From assembly GCA_023213395.1 (NCBI GenBank), contig CM041465.1:15872001-15936000 (forward strand): a DNA stretch of 64,000 bases, written 5' to 3'. The translations under genes and the position numbers were made by a program. The notes under the pieces were generated by a model that saw only the letters and a program-made list of their open reading frames with translations, ran no database searches and was not told the origin of the DNA. Origin of the DNA: Cycas panzhihuaensis. Lineage: Eukaryota; Cycadophyta. Below are positions 22,167 to 33,649 of the stretch, piece by piece (positions within the stretch are counted from its first letter, which is position 1; each line of letters begins with the position of its first letter).

Positions 22167-24422
22167 ATGACGATTTAAGGACATGGATCCCATGGCACTC
22201 CTTAACCCTCCTATATGTCTCCACATCATCCCAAGCATAGATCAGCCCCTGTGATTTGCTCACCATCCCATTGACATGCCTCAACCTCTAGCACCTTGCC
22301 TAGGTGTGGTTGGCATTTCCTCACTTGTTTACCAACTTTTTAGGAACTTCTCACCTTTGGTACTTCATGCAACATAAGTCTCTTTGGTCCTATGACTGTC
22401 TCTTGCTACTCAAATATAGAATCATGATCCCTTAGGCCTAAATTACCTCTCTTTTAGGCTCTCAATCTCTTCTTTCTTTTGTTTTGCCTATGATGTTACC
22501 GCACCGTGATAAAGATCGTGGTACCACTATAAATTTCACAGTACCATGAAGTTTATTGTGGGGTGACTATCTAACCTTATTTTTTTAAATCTATCATGGC
22601 AAATTCTACATTTATTATGAATTTTCCATGTGGAAGAAGCATATTCCTAGCCCCAACTAAATCCTAATCGGTCATTGAGTTAGGCTTGGGTTTAAAACCC
22701 AAAAAAGGCCCTCATTTCCCTCTCTTGGATGCTCAAAAAACTTCTCTCTCTCATTCATTCCTCACAACTTTTTATAGAAACACCCTGCAACTCTTGGCAT
22801 ACCAGCTGTCCATCCTAAGATCAGCCCTTTATAGCTCTAGATCTGTAACATCAGGCCTGAAATAAGGCTACCTTAAGGAAATATACACTCCAAGCTTGCC
22901 TCCAAGCACAACAGTCCTACTTGCCTCCAGATCTTGTAGCCTCCATAGGGTTTCATCTGTAAAACCTTGCAGGGCTACCCTTCTTCCCTATTCTCTAAGG
23001 TAGATCTACTCCTATTCTATCCATATCAGGTATTCCTTCCCTTTTATTTCACTTTACTCTCTTTAAGTTGTTGAAAAGTGGTTTGAATGCCTTATAATAC
23101 CCCTATTTCTTAGTTTTCCTATTGCACATAGGAGGAAGCCCCTCATCTTTTTCTTACCTATCCATTATTCCTTCCAGCTCTTCCTTGGTTTCCCCAAGGA
23201 GGTTGTGAGGAAGAGGTTTCAAAAGGGTGAGTGAAAGGAGCCAAGGTAGGTTCCATAACCTAGCTAGCCTTCTCCTCAAGGATAGCCCCCTTCTCCCCTT
23301 TCATCTTTCTCCTCTATGCTTCCCTTAGGTTACCAAAGAGCTCTTAAAAGAGAGGTCACTGCTAATAGTAGTGTACATAGCCTATTGCTACGTTTCTCCT
23401 AGATACGTAGGCCTTACATGGATAGGAATTTTAGCCCATAGTCTAGCCCTGCCTATCTTTGGGTGTTAGACTAATCAGAGGTTACAAAAGTTGCATATTG
23501 TAACTTTTGCAACATTAGTGACATTCCCAGCTTTATTACAACCTATCACCCCTACAGCTAGCCTTTATTTGCACTATCTTTGCTTATTGTACTTATGCTT
23601 AGGCAACATGGAGGTTTGTTATCCTACAGGATTAGCCATTCTAAGGCTAACCATCCCTTTTTCCTTTCTTGTCTTTTCTTACATAAAGAGAAGGTGAAGG
23701 TTGTCTATTGAATGCAAAAAGTTTTTTTTGGTTTGGGAAACTTGCTTTGCTTTACTTTATATATTTTATATACACATACATCTCATACCTTAGCAGCCCT
23801 GTGGGAAGGGGCAACATCATGTGACTGCATGTCTCCTCTTTGTCACGTGTGGAGGAGGAAGGAAGCACATCAACCTAGGTATGTTCTTGCCCTTCTCTCT
23901 GATCTTACCTTTGAGTCTTTTACATAGTTCTTTCCTTCTTTCTTTTCCTCCCTTTTCTTTTCAAACTTAAGGAAGGTAAGGAAGCTACTAGCATCACCAC
24001 ATCATATAGCCCGCGTCTAGGAATAGTAAGAGGAAGGTGAATGTGACAAAGGGAGAAGCGCTCCTCCAACCACCTGGTTTATTAGGTACGCCACTTATTC
24101 TCTTTTACTACTTATTCTCTTGCTTAAGCTTATTTACCTACATGAGTAACACATAAAGGAAAAGAGGAAAAGAGAACTTGCATTCATTGCTTGCACATAT
24201 TTGTTTTTGCTTGCCCATTCAAGAAAGTGCATTAAGTGGAAGCTATCTTCATTTTCATTCTTTCTTGTTGCACGTGTTCCCACTTAAGCTAGCATCCCTT
24301 CCATATGCCTTGCAACCTCACAACTAGTTCCTTACTTTCTTACATTTGAAAACAAAGGAGAGTGAGGATATTTCATTAGTGAGTGAAACGAATGTGCTTC
24401 CATCTGTGTGTCCTTTCTTTAC
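22167..24422. other. C/T-rich stretch, possibly LTR or untranslated DNA of an old element
   Basis: No protein motif. Text such as CTCTCTCTCATTCATTCC (22744 onward) and several TATAA-like sites resemble plant LTR leader sequence, but no partner copy was found. The perfect palindrome GTGGTACCAC occurs near 22520. The young copia element at 24428 inserted at its right end, and the same sequence should continue after 29605. Confidence 0.35.
23481..23513 (+). repeat. Imperfect hairpin
   Basis: GTTACAAAAGTTGCA, a 3-nt spacer, then TGTAACTTTTGCAAC; 13 of 15 positions pair. The core resembles the 19-bp monomer at 50210-52085. Confidence 0.5.
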
Positions 24423-24427
24423 TTTTG

Positions 24428-24829
24428 TGTTGGGTGTAATGTCATCACTCAACTCCCTCTTACCTACCAGGATTGTGCACCTCAATTTAGACATGTGATG
24501 CTCAACATGTCAAGGTAAGTTAAGGTAAGTTGAGTTAGTTTCATTTGAGTTAAGTTGTATTATTTTATTATTAATTTGAATTGTGGGTTGAGGAGTTTCC
24601 TCCTCCCTAAACTATAAATGTTAAGGGGTGTACAACCCTGGTGTCTTTAGACACCACCTACTTTGAGGAAGATTTGTAATACTCATTCTACTACAATGGA
24701 TTGAACAACAAGGCTCTCATGTGTTTATGCTATTGTAATTGGTGATACACTGCTGTATTAATGCAATACTAGTTTATGCTTATTTGATATATGTTCTAAC
24801 CTGTTAGTTTGCAAGCATATTTTCCTTCA
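24428..24829 (+). repeat. 5' LTR of young copia element
   Basis: 402 bp, TG...CA. It contains TATAAAT at 24613-24619 and a perfect 6-bp stem, GGTGTC TTTA GACACC, at 24640-24655, just after the TATA box. Confidence 0.95.
24613..24619 (+). promoter_or_regulatory. Candidate TATA box of young copia LTR
   Basis: TATAAAT, repeated at the same place in the 3' LTR. The start site would fall near the hairpin at 24640-24655, which would then be in the R region of the transcript. Confidence 0.5.
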
Positions 24830-24831
24830 TT

Positions 24832-24849
24832 TGGTATCAGAGCCAGGTT
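24832..24849 (+). other. Primer-binding site of young copia element
   Basis: TGGTATCAGAGCCAGGTT, two bases after the LTR, the standard initiator-Met tRNA primer site with no mismatch. Confidence 0.95.
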
Positions 24850-26093
24850 ATTGCTGACTTGCTGAAGTTTTGAAGAAGAGCAACGGGATCTACTGGCACT
24901 CTATAATAGTTTTTTTTCTACAAGCAATATATATTAAATAGATTTATTTTCTGAAAATTTTTAGCAAGTTCTATATATTATTTTAGCAGATTTTGATTAT
25001 TATTGAGCTATATTTCTGGTTCAACAAATATTCGAGATCTATTTTCGATTTGCAGATCTACAAAGGATTTTCAGCAGCAAGCTATATACATTCAAGTTTT
25101 TATTCTCATATTTGAGTTATTTTCTCTTCTGATCTACAGATTTATTATATATTTTGACAGTTTACAAGTTTCTTTGTCTACTTATTTTGATATTTTTCGC
25201 AGATTTGCAAAAGAGCATCACCTGCATATAAAAGTTAACAAGTTTTTTCAAAGATCTGCAACCTGTTACTTCAGATCTGCTAATTTTATTATAAATTTGA
25301 TTATTGTATCAAGGTTTTTCAGCATTTTATGCTATACTTAGTTCAAGATCTGTTATATTTCATTCTAGATTTATATTTTCCATTATATTGTTTAACTATA
25401 TTTTCAAGTTTTCTACAGATCTACAATTTTTGGAGTATATTTACTTTTTTTGGAGAAGAATACATTGCAGATCTCAGATATTGGAAGCTTTTGAAGCTTA
25501 TTTTCGCCTACAAAGCCAACTACGAATCGTTCCGTGTTCTTCTTACTTCATTTTTTAGACTTAAAACACATATTTCAGATTTATTTGCAATATATTTGAA
25601 AATATATTTATGATATTTTCTTGTCCAAATATATGTCCTTTTTTTAAAATTATTTCATCCTATATTTCCTCCTACATTTGGCATAAATTGACATACGCAT
25701 AAAGATACAAAACTGAAAAGACATAAAATTTAGTTGCAATATACATTCATCTCAACTGAAGTTCATAGGATCTTTGGTTCCATTGCTACATTATATAGTG
25801 TGAAAATTTTGACATAGTGTGCCTTTATATACATATATACCTACGTACTATACTTACAGTGATCTCTTTAATTTTTTTTTACATGTTCTTTTCAAAGAGC
25901 AGATAAGAACATTTTGTGGTAAGTATATTCACAAACTCATATTGTGGATGCCCTTTAACAGATTAGGTGCCATTGATTAGTTCCCCACATTTGTTATAAG
26001 AGTAAGGTATCATGCATAAACAAATATAATCATACATAAATCTTTGTACCACAAAACAAATAATTTGAAGCCATTTATGAAAACCTTGTCACC

Positions 26094-26667
26094 TTAATTC
26101 TTTTGATACTGAAAGTTTATAACATTCTTTTCCATTTGATTTGAATAAGTGCCTACAACTTCAGTATTATCTCTCTGATCTTTAATAGTATCCAAACTGC
26201 TTTCAAGAATGCTAATATTGTTGGATCCAAGCCCTTCTTCTTTAGTAATAAGAGCATAAGCATGCAATAGAGACAGAAGGCGGTCATATTCTCGCCAGAT
26301 ATTTCGACTGACTACATGAGCTCCTCTATTTGTGTTCTTGCATGTTGTGTCATTGTGCATCCATCATTTAGAAGCACTGATCCTCTACTCCATTTGTGCT
26401 CAAAACACTTTGTCAGGAGACCATTTTTTGTTCATTCAATGAATGAGCCCATTTGAAATTGAGGCCATTGGAACCCTCCATTTTCAAACTCTCTGCCGTA
26501 TGTTCACATACATCCTCCACAGATACATGCTCTGTTGGCTTGCATGACCCTGCCTTTGTGTTCTTACATGACCTGCTGTAACTACGTCCACGTTTGGGTG
26601 ATTCTCTGCATTCTCCGTGGCTCTGTACGCTCAACTTGTGCATGCGTCCAGTGAAACTTGCTCTCAA
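26094..26667 (-). pseudogene. Antisense gene-like fragments, possibly captured host exon (MutL-like)
   Basis: Two minus-strand frames, 26360-26094 (88 codons) and 26667-26413 (84 codons), have balanced composition unlike the surrounding AT-rich leader. The first contains VSRNIWREYDRLLSLLHAYA followed by LI. This resembles the 'F.RNI+.EY.++..LL.AY.+I' segment of MutL/PMS-type mismatch-repair proteins as I remember it. The rest of that frame does not match that family clearly. The second frame, with an Arg/Ser/Lys-rich middle, is not recognised. An antisense host gene piece carried inside a retrotransposon is plausible, but the family call is weak. Confidence 0.35.
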
Positions 26668-26824
26668 GATGAATGAAGCTTGCTCTTAGTGAAAAAAAAC
26701 TCACGAGATTGACTATAAGCTTGCTCTTGACGATAAAACTCCGTGGCTACGTCCAGTTCTGCGTATCTTGGCTCCCCCAGAGAGCGCACACGCTATTCTC
26801 TTCATCTTGCCTAGCACTAGCTTC

Positions 26825-26945
26825 TGCTCTGCCCGTTGCAACGGCTATTCGTGGCACACGCCTCTACAACGGCTATTTCTCTTTAGTGGCGCGCAGTTCT
26901 GCCCGTTGCAACGGCTATTCTCTTCAGCGGCGCGCTTCTGCCCGT
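26825..26945 (+). repeat. Short imperfect repeats with palindrome CCGTTGCAACGG
   Basis: TCTGCCCGTTGCAACGGCTA occurs at about 26828-26847 and 26898-26917, with a third partial CTACAACGGCTA at 26865-26875 and TTCTGCCCGTTT at the end. The perfect 12-bp palindrome CCGTTGCAACGG is at 26833-26844 and 26903-26914. GC-rich compared with its surroundings. Confidence 0.8.
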
Positions 26946-28502
26946 TTATCAAACTTTGTAACAATATTTCTTTGCTAGCATTTACGATCCAGTACTGGTT
27001 TTAATATATGCAGCATTCAGCGTGCATTTTAATCATTTAACTCAACACGGTCTAACACTTCATTTAATAACAGCTTTAGGCAGCGCATACATTGATAACA
27101 GTGCCCTTTGGCGCGGCAGCAAATACGCATAACGCATTAACAGCGTTTTATAATATTTATATATATATATATATATATTTTATTCATTGGCACCCGACCA
27201 ACGTTTTCGTGCAGCTATTTTATATATATATATTGAGTCTGATTCTGACTTAAAATCTCAGCCAAATTCGGACGGCATTTTCATTTCATTGTTTTTTTAT
27301 AGTTTTAACATAAAGTTTTAAAACAATAAATTTAATTATATAATTTTTTTAATGTGGGTGTTTAAGAGTTTAGCACCCTTCGATTCTATCTTACCGGTCC
27401 CATTTCACCATCACGTGACTGCTAGCCACTTCCAAAAAGCCTTTTAAACGTTTTTCTTTTTTATTTTTTTTCAATTTTTTATCTTACATAGGGTTATTGG
27501 CGCTTTTGAGGCCATAACTTCTATTTGGCTCATCGATTTCAGACGAAACCTACGCCAATAGATCAGAAATTTTTCGTAGATCGATTTCGACTGGTCATAA
27601 GACCAATTTGGTGCCCATTTGACCTTGTTTCGACCTTTTTAACATTGGACTTTCGAAATTTCAGCGTTTTTTGCATTTTTAACAAAATCAGTTTTAGAAC
27701 TGGCTGTCATTTACTTTTGGTAAACTGTTTTGTGTCCAAATTTTTTCTATAGTGATCTACTTCATATAGAATTTAATACCCATTTTTTATTTTAATTTTT
27801 TTAGTTCATTTTCACTAATATTTTAATCGCTAAAATAAGAAATTTAGTTGTTTTTGTCTATTTTTTAAACTTTCTCCATAAAGACACTTGTTACATTTTA
27901 CACTATAACTTTTGCATTTTTTATCAGATTTCAATTACACGACCGTTGGGAAGCTGACTCATTTCTCTTCATTCTGATATATTTTTCCATATATTTTGAC
28001 ACATTTTTCTTATATTTCAAATCAGCTAAAGTTGAAGTATTTTATTGGCCTAAATCTACTTTTTTTACACCTGTTTAATATATTTTTTCAAAATTTTCAA
28101 TTGGAAGAATATTAATTACTTCATCTTTGATCATTTGTTCAACTTTTCTAAAGATTAATTAGTATTTTTATGCAATTTTTGCCTACCCTGCTCCTGTTAG
28201 GCTCCATAAGGAGGTCCATTCCTTTGCCTCATTCAAAACGTGATTTATTGGTATCCATTTTCAAAACCGTTTATTTTATTGGATTCACATCTCAGCAATC
28301 TATATATTGATAAATTTTAAAGCTATTCTGACCTCATTCAATATAGTTTTCAATCTGTTAAAGTTGAGTATATATATACATCATAACAAGCTTGTCTTCT
28401 TTCAAATATTTGTAAAGAAAATTCTAGTTTATATCTCATTATTTATTCAATATTTCTACTTGATCTTATCATCATTTTCTTATTGATTAAATTACTTTCA
28501 AA

Positions 28503-29000
28503 ATGGCACAATTCCCCATTTTCAATGGCCATAACTATTCACTATGGTATGATACTATGCACACTTACTTTATTGAACGTGATCTTTTGAAGTATTTACA
28601 ACATGAATGTGACCTTAGCCTTAAAGAAAATTTTAGAAAAGATAATGAAGTGTTAGGTTTATTATTTTGCACTATGACTGATGATGTCTTTTCACTAGTT
28701 TCTGAATTAACAACATCTAAGTCTGTTTGGGATTTATTGATTTCCATTTATGGGGGAGATATCCCCACTGTACTTGATGAAACTTTTGATGAGCATGTGA
28801 GACAGGTGACAGAACAGGTAGATCATGACGGCAATACCAATGAAGATTCAGATCAAATGCAGGACCACCTTGTTGCACAAGGATTTGATCCTCCATTTGA
28901 GGGGGAGCATCATGAAGACGAATCTTATGACATAACGAAGAATGAACCTGGTGATATGACAACTGTTCAAAGCATAAAGAGTACAAAAGTTCAAGTCTAA
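28503..29000 (+). CDS. gag: Short intact gag-derived ORF of the young copia element
   Basis: The 165-codon ORF starts MAQFPIFNGHNYSLWYDTMH, the 'F.G.NY..W...M' opening of copia Gag, and continues with LLFCTMTDDVFSLVSELTTS and KSVWDLLISIYG, the beginning of the UBN2 helical core. After residue 84 Gag homology stops. The rest is an acidic tail (Asp, Glu, His, Gln rich), similar in character to the linker between integrase and RT in copia polyproteins. This fits one large internal deletion that fused early gag to that linker. No zinc knuckle remains. The frame is open, and the element is young, so it may still be transcribed and translated. Confidence 0.75.
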   Translation: MAQFPIFNGHNYSLWYDTMHTYFIERDLLKYLQHECDLSLKENFRKDNEVLGLLFCTMTDDVFSLVSELTTSKSVWDLLISIYGGDIPTVLDETFDEHVRQVTEQVDHDGNTNEDSDQMQDHLVAQGFDPPFEGEHHEDESYDITKNEPGDMTTVQSIKSTKVQV

Positions 29001-29188
29001 ATTACTTTATTCATCTACTTTTGCATCAAGTTTCATCTACCTATAGTCTTCCTACATCATTCTATAATAAAGAGATATATGTGACTATAAGGGTGAGAAG
29101 CATTGACAAAGATCAAGATTGGAATTTCAAAGTTTTTTCAAGTACCGCCCACAAGTTCAAGGAAAAGATACAAGTGTTCGTCTTGACA

Positions 29189-29200
29189 TTAAGGGGAGAA
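29189..29200 (+). other. Polypurine tract of young copia element
   Basis: TTAAGGGGAGAA directly before the 3' LTR. Confidence 0.9.
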
Positions 29201-29600
29201 TGTTGGGTGTAATGTCATCACTCAACTCCCTCTTACCTACCGTGATTGTGCACTCAATTTAGACATGTGATGCTCAACATGTCAAGGTGTTAAGGTAAGT
29301 TGAGTTAGTTTCATTTGAGTTAAGTTGTATTATTTTATTATTAATTTGAATTGTGGGTTGAGGAGTTTCCTCCTCCCCCAAACTATAAATGTTAAGGGGT
29401 GTACAACCCTGGTGTCTTTAGACACCACCTACTTTGAGGAAGATTTGTAATACTCATTCTACTACAATGGATTGAACAACAAGGCTCTCATGTGTTTATG
29501 CTATTGTAATTGGTGATACACTGCTGTATTAATGCAATACTAGTTTATGCTTATTTGATATATGTTCTAACCTGTTAGTTTGCAAGCATATTTTCCTTCA
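29201..29600 (+). repeat. 3' LTR of young copia element
   Basis: 400 bp, begins TGTTGGGTG after the polypurine tract and ends CCTTCA before the TTTTG duplication. The hairpin and TATA box of the 5' copy are conserved. Confidence 0.95.
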
Positions 29601-29605
29601 TTTTG

Positions 29606-30949
29606 AAGGAAAAACCCCCCTTTTATCCTATGTGAGGAACCATTCCCTCGTCTCATTTTACCTCCCTCCTTCGGCCATCCAAGGGTGGGAGGGCCTATCC
29701 ATTGAGGTTACTTAGGAAACCGAGGATATCCCTCATTTCTTCCACCCTCCAAAGTAAAGTTGAGTTACCCAGAAGGGAGTTATATGCCATTCGTAGGTCC
29801 CAAACCTACATTCTGATGCACGGATGCCCTTTACGGGTGATTTCCTCCACTTTCCATTGATTGACCTAATCTCAACCAAGTGTGGTTACTACACCATAGG
29901 TGCGATTTCATATCCTTATATAGATTTCCCATAAGTGTTCCTATAAATGGAGGCTAAGAATCCACACACATGTATGTAGAAACACATAGCCATTAAACAA
30001 AATCCTTAACATATCCTTGCACACAAAAATCTCTATCTTGAACGTAGAGAAGCTTTTGAAAGAAATGAAGACCAAACCCTAATTTTTATGGTTTATAAAG
30101 TTGTGGATGTAAAACTTTATAAAATTGCATGTATTCTTTTTATAAATGCAAAAAGAATTAAAATAAGCTAATTCACTTTTTAGGTCTACAATTTTAGTTT
30201 TGATTTTTTTAAATTTTAAAATACATTAAATCAAATTAAAAAGTTAGTTTGGGTCTACCAACCCCCTTCCTACTAGCCCATTGGTCATGTCAACCTCCCA
30301 TATGACCTTAACCCAAACTTAAAAGGGGTTTAACCCCTATTTCAACTATTTTTTTATTTTTTATTTTATAAAAACAGGGGGTACCTATGCTTTTTTGTCA
30401 ATAACTTTATTATATGGAGTCCAAATTCAATTCTAGAAGATACGTCAGATTCTTGATTCAAAGACGGATGCTTTGACTAGTCACTTAAGTGAATTGGATG
30501 CCATTTTGACCTACCAAATCTTGTCTGAAGTTAAGCCTTTTATAATAACTAGGTAAGTTAAGGTAAGCGATTTCATTTATAAATTTCCTTTATAATATTT
30601 TAAAATTATTATTTTAATTTAATAAACATCAAATTATTTATCAAATACACTATGTAACTACATTATTTTTTATATAATTTTTAATTATTTTATGTAGTTT
30701 ATTAATACTCAATTAAAATCACTATTTAATTAACCATTTAATATAAATTATGATATAAACATACAACTATTTATATGTTTGATTTAATTTTTTAAATATT
30801 TAATTAAAATTTATAATTCTTGACCAATGGTAATCAATATTTAAATATTAATAAGTTTATTTTTATGCATTACTTATAAAATTTAAATAATACACTAACT
30901 TTCATACATGCAAATAAATCAATGATTAATTTTATTTAATTGAATTCTA
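29606..30949. other. AT-rich spacer with promoter-like motifs
   Basis: No coding motif. CCTATAAATGGAGGC near 29941 is a TATA-like site and could be part of an old LTR. The left part continues the sequence interrupted at 24422. From 30560 on it is almost pure A/T. Confidence 0.35.
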
Positions 30950-32050
30950 AAAAGTGTGATTACTTTTTTTTTACACTTTATCTCATTGTTTTCTTATTGT
31001 TTCCTTTATTTTTTTTCCCATCAAAAGGATCTCAAGTCAAAGGTTTCCTATCCATAATGGCACTCATGCTAGGGATAATCTCTTATCCTTCAATTCCAGT
31101 TCTGTCTAGCTTAAACTATGTTGAACACAAACTTAAAATATTCTAGTTTCTTAAACAACAAAAGATCTAGCGATATATAATAGGAGAGTTTATGAAACCT
31201 GATGATACCAAATTAGAAGCCTATATGGTCTATCTGATGAATTGTGACGGAGCCGTAGGGACCATCCTCAACTCCCTCTTACCATACATTAGCAGGGAAT
31301 TCTCTAAAATCGATGATCTCATCTATGTCTGGAAAACCCTCAAGGAAAAATACAATAAGGTTAATAAACATTAATTAGTCCTCTTAGAACAACATATATA
31401 TGACCTAAAATTTGATGATTTTTCTAAAGTTAAGGATTTCTTGGCAAAAATCTAACTTATCAACAAGGATTTAAGTAATTGCATAAAGTCTTCAACTAAA
31501 ATAGATGATAAAACTGAAATTACCACCTATGCCAAAGATGATAAAACACTCATTTGTCTTGCCATTAATAAGTTACCTAAAGATTTCAACCTTTTTAAAG
31601 CTACTAGACAATAGACTAATTTCCTAGAAATCACCTTTAAATAGATAACAAATTAGCTAATTAATTATCAAACTATATTAATTCAAATTGAAAAACTAAA
31701 AGATCCTTCATAGGCTCTATTTTCTAAGTTATAACCTACTAATAATTTTAAACAAAAAAACTTTTAGAGTAATCACAATAATAAACCTAAGTTTTAGAAA
31801 CCTCATAAAGGTTCTTCTACTTCTTTCTCTTTTATAAACAATTACAATTAAAACATTAAGTATTCTAGATCACTAAAAAACTAGAATACCACTAAATAGT
31901 CATCCAAAATATGGAATACTATTACTTCTAACTCTAATCAGATTGTTAGTTGTGCCTATTACCATAAAATGGGGTATACCATTGATGTCTGTAAGAGTAG
32001 AATTACTTTTAAAGCTTGGAAAGCTTCTAAGGGGATTTAGTCTCAATCCC
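30950..32050 (+). pseudogene. gag: Copia gag of the 31-35 kb element
   Basis: A helical Gag core (UBN2 type) begins near 31192: MKPDDTKLEAYMVYLMNCDG, YVWKTLKEKYNKVNKH. It continues with LAKI, TTYAKDDKTLICLAINKLPK and a long Gln/Asn/Lys-rich region. The zinc knuckle near 31950-31995 reads CAYYHKMGYTIDVC; the second Cys and the His of CX2CX4HX4C have both become Tyr, one G-to-A and one C-to-T change. At least ten stops, chiefly TAG, lie in this part. The start codon cannot be decided. Confidence 0.75.
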
Positions 32051-32109
32051 ACAATCTTAATCACTCTTTAACTTCCATAACTTTAGCCTTTTTAGCTCTA
32101 TTTATTTAG

Positions 32110-32345
32110 CCACCTTTATGAATTCTTAATTCTGGTACATCCCATCACATGACAGGACATCAAGAATATTTGACCACTTACCAATCTCATCTTAACTCTA
32201 AAGAAGAAATATCTTTTAAGAGTGGATCTCAACTGAAAGTGAAAGGAATAGGTGATGTTTCTTTGAAAGATAGTTTAATCAAGGACATATTTTATGTTCC
32301 TAGTTTGTTACCAGATCTCCTTTTAGTTTACCAAATCTACTAGAA
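32110..32345 (+). pseudogene. pol: Copia protease of the 31-35 kb element
   Basis: The retropepsin active-site region reads ILNSGTSHHMTGHQEYL, where copia elements usually have D-S-G-A-(S/T)-x-H-M; the catalytic Asp is now Asn. It continues LKVKGIGDVSLKDSLIKD and VPSLLPDLLLV, the C-terminal strands of the protease. A TGA stop lies just upstream at about 32118. Confidence 0.78.
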
Positions 32346-32489
32346 AGACCTTATTATCAAATTCTAGAAAGATAAATTTATTATTAAATAACCCTTAAAT
32401 AAATTTAGACTAATTAATTTAGGACCTTCTAATCACAAAATAAGTCTTTATAAAACTAAAACCTTTAGTGCCTTTGTAGTAAAATCTGA

Positions 32490-33240
32490 CCCAGTCAATA
32501 AGCTATGGCATGCCTAGTTTGGCCATATAAGCTATGACAAACTTTAGTACCTGAATAAGCATGATATGGTTCATGGCTTACCCCCTTAAATACTATCTAT
32601 GGTGTTTGTGAAGAATGTGTTACAAGCAAACAATACATGGACCCTTTCCCATATTACACTTCTTTTTTAGTAAAATCTCAACTCAAACTTGTTCACTCTA
32701 ATATTTGTGGCCTATTCCAAGTACCTTCATACTCTAGAAGTAGATATTTTATAACCTTCATTAATGACTTCTCCAAGAAATACTACATGCTCAAAATAGG
32801 GAGTCAAATATTTGACATCTTTATTGAGTACAAAACTTTAGTTGAAAATCAAACTAACTCTAAAATCAAAATCTGTAGGTCTAATAATGCTAAAGAGTAC
32901 CCAAGTAATAAGTTTACTTCCTATTATAAGAAGTATGGAATATGATTCCAATATTTCATAGCTTACACCCCTCAAAAAAATGGTGTTGTTAGACATAAGA
33001 ACTATACCCTTATTAAAATGACAAGATACATGCTACATGGAAAAGGTCTTGACTTAAAGTTATAGACAAAAGTAATTGTTTACTCCAACTACCTTTTAAA
33101 TTGCTTACTGAGCAAGTCTTTATAGAATTTTATGCCAGAATAGAAGTGGTTTGGTCATAAACCTTCTGTAAAACATCTTAGAATCTTTAGAAGCATTGCT
33201 TGGGGCCATGTTCCAAAAGAAACATGATAAAAACTCAACA
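32490..33240 (+). pseudogene. pol: Copia integrase of the 31-35 kb element
   Basis: GAG-pre-integrase LWHA, FGHISYDKL is at about 32503-32550. Core: LKLVHSNICGLFQVPSYSRS, YFITFINDFSKKYYMLK, KICRSNNAKEYPSNKF and TPQKNGVVRHKN. Copia integrases have Asp at the SN in VHSNICG and at the first N of RSNN, and Glu in the last motif. Here the first two are Asn and the Glu position is altered, so the catalytic triad is gone. The frame at 32637-32945 is open for 102 codons. Confidence 0.85.
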
Positions 33241-33649
33241 CCAAAAGTTTTAGGTTTATATTTATTAGTTACAATGAAGAAAGCAAAGCTTACCTACTTC
33301 TTAAACCAGTCATACATAAGATTTTAATATTGCATGATGTTTTATTCGATGAAGAATGATCTTTATTAAATTCTTTTTATGTTAAACTTCCTATTGAAAA
33401 TATGGTAACTAATACTTACTTAGTTGATCCCTTCAATAAACAAGCTGACCCTAAAATAATCGAGTCTTTATCCACTTAAGTTTAAAATTGGACCTTAACT
33501 AAACCTACTACCTTAGATCCATCTACATCTAGTTAGCCTACTTCTCCTAAAAAACTCACTAACAATGGTGAACAACCTATTTGCGCTAAAAAAACTCTTT
33601 CTAATATTGGTAATCCATCGAATATTAGAAGAACTCATTCCCATAAGTT

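Larger units (their letters stand above)
24850..28502 (+). other. Long AT-rich leader of the young copia element
   Basis: 3.65 kb without sense coding. It is T-rich at both ends. In the middle sit an antisense gene-like block (26094-26667), a GC-richer repeat patch (26825-26945) and a TA run (about 27155-27178). Such a long leader is unusual for copia, whose gag normally begins within a few hundred bases of the primer site. Confidence 0.7.
24428..29600 (+). mobile_element. Young non-autonomous Ty1/copia-type element, TSD TTTTG
   Basis: LTRs of 402 bp (24428-24829) and 400 bp (29201-29600) begin TGTTGGGTG and end CCTTCA. TTTTG is duplicated at 24423-24427 and 29601-29605. By eye the LTRs differ by three substitutions and three small indels, so insertion is recent. 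The primer-binding site matches 18 bases of initiator-Met tRNA complement, and a polypurine tract is present. Only one short gag-derived ORF (28503-29000) is found; protease, integrase, RT and RNase H are absent. A 3.65-kb leader lies between primer site and ORF. It must depend on another copia for mobility. Confidence 0.92.

Noticed and set aside
25003-25613. Overlapping plus-strand frames of 84-112 codons, rich in Phe/Ile/Tyr
   Set aside because: Composition is that of T-rich non-coding DNA; no motif, no family pattern.
29606-30100. TATA-like CCTATAAATGGAGGC as a host gene promoter
   Set aside because: No reading frame or splice pattern follows; it more likely belongs to an old LTR.
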